A DNA stretch of 64,000 nt, from contig NC_088354.1 of the NCBI RefSeq assembly GCF_036884655.1, positions 18,278,501 to 18,342,500 of the forward strand, written 5' to 3'. Position numbers and translations under genes: made by a program. Position 1 is the stretch's first letter. Each line of letters starts with the position of its first letter. The stretch comes from Musa acuminata AAA Group. Its lineage: Eukaryota; Streptophyta; Magnoliopsida; Zingiberales; Musaceae. This document shows, one piece after another, positions 54,410 to 64,000 of this stretch. The notes beneath the pieces are model-generated. The model searched no databases and was not told the DNA's origin. It worked only from the letters and a program-made list of their open reading frames with translations.

Positions 54410-56950
54410 ATATTATTGTATTGGATACATGCTCTTTTGTTCCTTTTATTATCAAAAATATTATTTCCATTCCATGTTTAATAGTTATTGGACATAAATT
54501 AGTTTTTGAGAATAATGGTTGTTCAATACTATTAGATAATGAGATCACCACGAGAGAAACATTGGATAATAGTTTGTTTATGCTAAACACTGCTCCACAT
54601 ATCATAAATATAAGTGTGTCCAAGAGAAAATGAGATGAGGTAAACAGTGCATACTTGTAGTATTATAGCTAGGTTACATTTATGAGGGAAGGATTAAAAG
54701 GTTTCTAAAGGATGGATATCTAGATCCATTCAACTATGAGTCATATGCAACTTATGAGTTTTGCCTTCGCAGAAAATTGACCAAATCTCCATTTAGTGGA
54801 ACTGGAGAGAGAGCCATTGAGCTATTGGAACTCATACATAGTAATATATGTGGACCCATGTCAACTCATGCCATAAGTGGTTATTCCTACTTTATTACTT
54901 TTACTAATGATTCCTCAATGTATGGACATGTGTACTTGATGAAGTACAAGTTCAAGACCTTCGAAAAATACATATAGTATAAGAATAAAGTAGAGAACTA
55001 TATTAAAAAGAGTATTAAGACTCTTCGATCAGATCGAGGAGGTAAGTACTTGAGTACAAAGTTCACCCAGTTTCTCAAGAACCATGAGATTCTATCCCAA
55101 TAGATACCACCTTATACATCTCAGCTTAATGGTATATATGCAAGGAGGAATCATACACTGTTAGACATAGTGTGGTCCATATTGAGCTTCGCTAACGTAA
55201 CCATCTCATTCTAGGGAAATGCCCTAGAGACTGCAGCTTACTTTCTTAATAGAGTTTCAACTAAGTCAGTAGTATCTACTCCATATGAGATATGGAAAGG
55301 GAAAAAGCCTAATCTTAAAATTGTTAAGATTTGGGGTGCCCTACCCACGTTTAAAGATATAACCCCGATAAGTTAGAATCTAGGATGAAGCGGTGTAAGT
55401 TTATATGATACCCCAAATAAACTTATGGGTATTATTTTTATCCCGCCAAAGACCAAAAGGTCTTTGTCCATATACTTTAACAAGGTTTGGAACTTGGTTG
55501 AAGCACCCGAGGGTATTGTACCCATCGGTCACAAGTGGATCTTCAAGAAGAAGATCGGAGTATATGAAGAGGTAGAGACCTATAAAACAAGGCTAGTGAC
55601 AAAGAAGTATCATCAAAGGCAAAGTATTGACTATGACAAAACCTTCTAACCCGTAGCCATGCTAAAATCTATCTGAATTCTATTGACTATTGCAGCACAC
55701 TATAATTATGAGATATGATAGATGGATGTGAAAACCACATTCCTCAATGGCAACCTCGAAGAGAAGGTGTATATAATACAACCTGAGGGATTCGTGTCCA
55801 AGGACTACCCAGATAAGGTGTATAAGTTGCTTAGGTCCATTTATGGACTAAAGTAAGCTTCCTAAAGTTGGAAAATAAGATTTGATGAGGCAATCATATC
55901 TTATGACTTTGTTAAGAACGAATATAAGTCTTATGTTTATAGGAAGGTATGTGAGAGCACTATCGTCTTCTTGGTGTTATATGTGGATAACATTTTGATT
56001 ATTGGGAATGATGTAAGAATGATATCCATAGTAAAAGCTTGGTTATCTAAACACTTTTCCATAAAGAACTTAGGGGAAGCATCCTATATCTTGGGGATTC
56101 AAATTTATAGAGATAGATCTAAGAGGATGCTTGGCTTGTCCCAGTCTAGGTACATAGACACCATAGTCAAAAGGTTGGGCATGAAAAATTCTAAGAGATG
56201 TCTTATACCGATGAGACATGGGATATCACTTTCTAGGAGTATATCCCCAAAGACTCTTGAAGAAAGGGCGAACAGGGATATGACACCTTATGCCTCAACC
56301 ATAGGGTTTATCATTTATATCATGCTATGTACCAGGCTTGATATAGTATATGCTCCAAGTGTCATAAGCAGGTATCGGGCGGATCCAGGCTTAGAGCATT
56401 GGAAAGAGGTAAAGTGTATCCTTAAGTACTTAAGAAGGAATAAGGATCTTTTACTGGTATATGGAGGTAGTAGCCTTAGGGTTGAAGGCTACACGGACTC
56501 GAGTTTCCGGTCCAATGTCGATGATAGTAAGTCTAATTTGGGGTATGTGTTCGCCCTGAATGGAGGAGCAGCATGCTGAAAAAGTTCCAAGCAAGATACT
56601 ACTCCTGACTTAACCATAGAGGTAGAGTACATTGTTACAGCAAAGGTGCAAAGGAGGGAGTATGGATGAAGAAGTTCGTCATAGATCTAGGAGTCATGTC
56701 AAGCATCGAGGAATTGATTCCCTTATATTGCGATAACTACAAGGTGATTACTAAAATGAGGGAATCCCGATCTCATCAAAAGTGTTCTAAGGAGGTTCCA
56801 TCTTATTAGAGAGATCGTGGCCCGAGGAGATATAGCGGTGGAAAGAGTTTCATCCGAAGATAAAATCGTATATCCATTTAGAAAGCCATTATCTCATATT
56901 ATCCTTGAGCATCGTAAGGGTCTGATGGGAATTAGATATATAGGTGATTA
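54410..56950 (+). pseudogene. Pol of copia copy I (decayed, internal deletion)
   Basis: Order: pre-integrase region (VFENNGCSILLDNE), integrase (FSGTGERAIELLELIHSNIC, 54793; TLRSDRGGKYLSTKF, 55018), then a jump at about 55440-55480 from the integrase C-terminus (IFIPPKTKRS) straight to RT (VWNLVEAPEGIVPIGHKWIF), losing the usual linker. RT continues with [27 protein letters not shown] and YVDN at 55978-55989 where YVDD is expected. RNase H YTDSSFRSNVDDSKSN (56490). Many stops (about 54976, 55101, 55214, 55374, 55648, 55672, 55720, 55855, 56578). Not functional as read. Confidence 0.8.
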
Positions 56951-56971
56951 GCTTTAGGTCAAGTGGGAGAT

Positions 56972-58598
<1,627 letters not shown>

Positions 58599-58602
58599 AT
58601 AG

Positions 58603-58614
58603 TGGTATCAGAGC
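58603..58614 (+). other. Primer binding site of copy C2
   Basis: TGGTATCAGAGC, four bases after the LTR terminal CCA; perfect tRNA-iMet complement. Confidence 0.9.
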
Positions 58615-58639
58615 TAGGTTGTTCATGCGAAAATTGGTT

Positions 58640-60539
<1,900 letters not shown>

Positions 60540-60540
<1 letters not shown>

Positions 60541-62619
60541 TTGATGTCAAACGTCTCACTGGTCCAAATTATACGGATTGGCTCTGCAACTTGAGAATTG
60601 TTCTCATGGCGGAGAAAATCGTATACGTCCTTGATACAGTGATGTCTATGCCCGAGGAAAGGGCAAGCGAGGATGAGATCGCTCGCTACGTGAAGTACAT
60701 TGATGACTCCACTCTTGCTCAGTGTTACATATTGGGCTCCATGACTCCTAAGTTACATAGACAATATGAAAAAATGGATGCTGGATCCATTCTCCTATAT
60801 GTCTGCAACCTATTTGAGGAATAGAGAAGGACTCAGCGATATGAGATATTTAATAGCCTCTTCTGCGCTAGGATAATTGAGGAGATACCGGTTTAGAACC
60901 CTATCCTAAAGATGATTGAGTGAATATAAAAACTCACAGGTCTAGGAATGGTCCTAGAGGATAACTTGTGTGTGGATCTTGTGCTTCAATCCCTACCAAA
61001 TTTTTTTCATAAATCATAATGAATTTTAATATAAATAATCTTGAGATGACTCTCCCAGAGCTCCTCAATATGTTGGAGGTAGAGAGTACTATCAAGAAAG
61101 AGAAGCTAGTTCTTTACACTAGTGAGACCAAAAAGAAAAGGAAAGCAAAAAAGTATCTTAAGAAGGGCAAGGCAAAGGCAAATCAGGTAAAACAAATGTT
61201 ACTAAGTAAGACATGGCAAAGGACAAAGGCCAGTGCTTCCACTACAGAAAAAATGGGCACTAGAAGAGGAACTGCAAAGAGTACTTTGTAGAGAGGGCGA
61301 AACAAAAGCTTGGAGAAGCTTCAGGTACATTCATGATCAATCTCTATTTGTCAGACTCTTATGATAACACATGGGTATTAGATACTGGTAGTGCTTATCA
61401 TATTGACAACTCATTGTAGGTTCTGGTAAGGACTGAGAGACTAGCGAGAGGCAAGATGAACCTCAAGATGGGCAATGAAGCAAAAGTTGCTACAGTAGCT
61501 GTTGGTGAGGTCGCCTTACATCTGCCTGGTGGAGCTATTATTGTATTTAATGCATGCTATTTAGTTCATTCTATTATCAAAAATATTATTTCCATTTCAT
61601 GTTTAATAGTTAGCGGATATAAATTAGTTTTTGAAAATAATAGTTGTTCAATATTATTAGATGATGAGACCGTCACAAGAGGAATATTGCATAATGGTTT
61701 GTTTATGCTAGACACTACTCCATATATCGTGAATGTAAGTGTGTCTAAGAGGAAACAAGATGAGGTAAACAGTACATACCTGTGGCATTGTAGGCTAGGT
61801 CACATCTATAAGGGATGGATTCAAAAGTTACTAAAGGATGGATATCCAAATCCATTCGATTATTAGTCATATGCAACCTGTGAGCCTTGCTTTCGTGAAA
61901 AACTAACCAACTCTTCATTTAGTGGAACTGGAGAAAGAGCCATTAAACTACTGGAACTCATACATAGTGATGTATGTGGACCCATGTCAACTCATGCCAT
62001 TGGTGGTTACTCCTACTTCATTACACTTACTGATGATTTCTCAATGTATGGACATATGTACTTAATGAAGTATAAGTCTGAGGACTTTGAGAAATTCAGA
62101 GAGTATAAGAATAAATTGGAGAACCAGATTGGAAAGAGTATCAAGACTCTTCGATCAGACTAGGAGGTAAGTACTTAAGTATAGAATTTACCTAGTTTCT
62201 CAAAGACCATGGGATTCTATCCCAATGTACACCTCCTTATACACCTCAGCTCAATGGTACATCTAAAAGGCGTAATCGTATGCTATTAGACATGGTATGG
62301 TCCATGATGAGTTTCGTTGACCTACCCATCTCATTTTGGGGATATGCCCTAGAGACCACAACTTACCTTCTGAACATAGTTCCAACTAAGTCGGTAATAT
62401 CTACACCATATGAGATATAGAAAGGGAAGAAGTTCAATCTTAAAATAGTTAAGATTTGGGACTACCCTACCCATATTAAAAGACACAACCCCGATAAATT
62501 GGAATCAAGGACGGAGCGATATAAGTTCGTGAGATACCCCAAAAAAACTTGTGGGTATTATTTCTATCATCTCGAGGACCAAAAGGTCTTTGTAGCCAAG
62601 AGAGCAATGTTCCTTGTAT
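60540..62619 (+). pseudogene. Gag and partial pol of copy C2
   Basis: Gag N-terminus FDVKRLTGPNYTDWLCNLRI (60540-60600) with AQCYILGSMTPKLHRQYEKM; frame breaks near 60825 and 61018; lysine-rich segment; zinc knuckle CFHYRKNGH (about 61225) with its second cysteine replaced by tyrosine and a stop before the last part; protease VLDTGSAYHI (about 61378-61405) with intact DTG; GAG-pre-integrase LWHCRLGHIYKGW (61780); integrase FSGTGERAIKLLELIHSDVC (61914), then FREYKNKLENQIGKSIKTL (62095) and, after a frame break near 62163, TPQLNGTSKRRNR (62250). Stops at about 61246, 61417, 61864 and 62161. It is cut at 62619 just after the integrase C-terminal strand. Confidence 0.8.
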
Positions 62620-64000
62620 TGGGAAATCTTGGGGGCGACATCAAATGCGCAGCGGAATAACAAGAAAACAAAATCCCCGATTCCCAAAGAGATGTTCGTC
62701 GTCGTGCAAAGATTAGTGCGCAAAATCCACGAAACTTAAAACTGCGTATAGAGTAGATTGTGTTACCTAGGGAGATCATATATCCCTGTTTCCTTGTAGA
62801 TCCTTAGGAGAGGGTGAAGGAGGTCAAGCATCCTCCTCTCTAGCGGTGATCCACACAGCAGGGTTACGACGACGCTCCTCAAAACTCTGCTCTGAGGTGG
62901 AGAGGGAGAGGAGAATAGGAAAGGCAAGCAAAGGCTCTAGCCTATGAGGCTCTGAATCCCTCCTATTTATAGAGGTCCCCTGTTAAACCCTAATGGGTCC
63001 TCTCCTAGTGGGTATTGGATCTGCATCCAATAAGACAAGGGCTCCGTCGGATATCTCATATTCGAACCTCTACTCATTGCAATGCCTACCATATGTGTGT
63101 GACCCTCTAGGCCCAATATTGAGCTGGCCGTGAGTCATACCTGTCAGAACTCCTTCTAACTCAGTGAATTATTATCTCTGTAATAATACACTCGACTCAT
63201 CGACTATGGACGTACTAGGCCACTACGCCATAGTCCCCAGATGATACAAGGGAATCCAATCCATTGGACCTGTCTGTCTTCAGTTACCGTGTACCTATAG
63301 TCCCTCATCCATCTAATATCCTAGAGACCGTATATCGAGATGGTGCTGTCAGACCCATACGGTTTCTACTCGAGTCTCACTCTAATCGGATTCTCCCGGA
63401 GAACTCTTTCTCTCTCAACCCGAATAACCCTGGCCAGGGATTTGTCTGAGCAAGAACACATGGGATATTCCTCTCATGACGCTGAGAGTGGATGATCCTC
63501 TATTGACACTCAATAGCCCTCGTAAGGTCGACTACCACTCCCAATGACCAGCTGTACTAGATCTGGGACAGCCAAACCTATAAGTCTGGTATCAAAGAGT
63601 GGAGCACTCATACAGGACATCCTTGGTATCTCAAGTCTAAGGACCAGATATACCACTAGGACTACGGAATCGCTGTCTGACAATAAGGCATCATCAACCA
63701 TCCAGCATTCCGTAAGCGGATCAATCAGTGAACTCATTCTCCAATGAGCACCTGTACTGTATCCCTAGTGTCCCTACACGAGCAGCTATGAGACCAGTTG
63801 CATCCATCATATGGACGGGTATACAGCACACTAGTCTGTCCGGTTATCATGATGTCCCTCTCGAGTAACCTATGACCGAGATTATTTAGGATATGTGTTT
63901 AAAAGTGAATCGATCTCATTATCGTGATCTCATCACGATCCGATTCCCATTGCATAAATCCAAGGACATCACAATATATATATGCATTTATGCAATAGTT
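62620..64000 (-). repeat. Inverted LTR of the C2 family, running off the window
   Basis: Reverse complement of 58598 back to about 57165: TGGGAAATCTTGGGGGCGACA at 62620 equals the LTR end; GTCCCTCTCGAGTAACCTATGA near 63858 matches 57255-57280. No primer-site complement lies left of 62620, so this is the 3' LTR of a minus-strand element or a solo LTR. The LTR start (about 120-200 bp) lies beyond 64000. Open frames inside it are shadows. Confidence 0.9.

Overview
This is plant nuclear DNA, almost certainly from a monocot. It contains several lineages of Ty1/copia LTR retrotransposons, Ty3/gypsy remnants, tRNA-iMet-type primer binding sites (TGGTATCAGAGC), and a MIR529 microRNA hairpin, a family kept mainly in monocots and early-diverging plant lineages. 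A Zingiberales (banana/ginger-type) source is a guess. The window is a nest of retrotransposons around one islet of about 6 kb (41.0-46.8 kb) of non-transposon DNA.

Layout, left to right. (1) 1-6.9 kb: internal region and 3' LTR of a plus-strand copia element (A); its whole gag-pol lies in one frame broken only by stop codons. (2) 7.3-8.2 kb: a gypsy-like 5' LTR and leader cut by (3) element B (8.2-14.5 kb), a decayed but formerly autonomous copia element of Sirevirus type with 5' LTR, gag and pol. (4) 14.5-17.2 kb: gypsy element K (LTR, gag). (5) 17.2-28.15 kb: minus-strand Sirevirus-type element E, whose gag is split by J (17752-25880), a complete gag-only element with 5-bp target duplications CCAAT. 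(6) 28.15-41.0 kb: minus-strand Tnt1/Tork-like element F, whose gag is split by D (31461-39953), a second complete gag-only element with target duplications ATTTT and an open gag. (7) 41.0-46.85 kb: the islet, with MIR529 at 44.9 kb on the plus strand and a decayed OBAP/DUF1264 (oil-body-associated protein) pseudogene on the minus strand. (8) 46.85-48.25 kb: remnant of another minus-strand copia pol (G). (9) 48.25-54.41 kb: an LTR scrap, then minus-strand Sirevirus-type element H, with 3' LTR, an accessory ORF in the envelope position behind its own TATA-type promoter, and pol truncated in integrase. (10) 54.41-62.62 kb: two truncated internal regions of one copia family (I and C2) sharing a single LTR, head to tail. 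(11) 62.62-64 kb: an LTR of that same family, inverted, running off the window.

How the parts relate. J, D and E make a Gag without pol and without the zinc knuckle. They share LTR layout, primer site, polypurine tracts and 3' palindromes with pol-bearing relatives B and H, so they were probably moved by enzymes of such elements. No protein-coding host gene is intact. The MIR529 hairpin, with a TATA box about 65 bp upstream, is the only locus likely to have a host function; its known targets are SPL transcription-factor mRNAs.

Limits: boundaries were read by eye from LTR termini, PBS, PPT and target duplications; no alignment or database search was run. Lineage names (Sirevirus, Tork/Tnt1, Angela-like) come from motif recognition.
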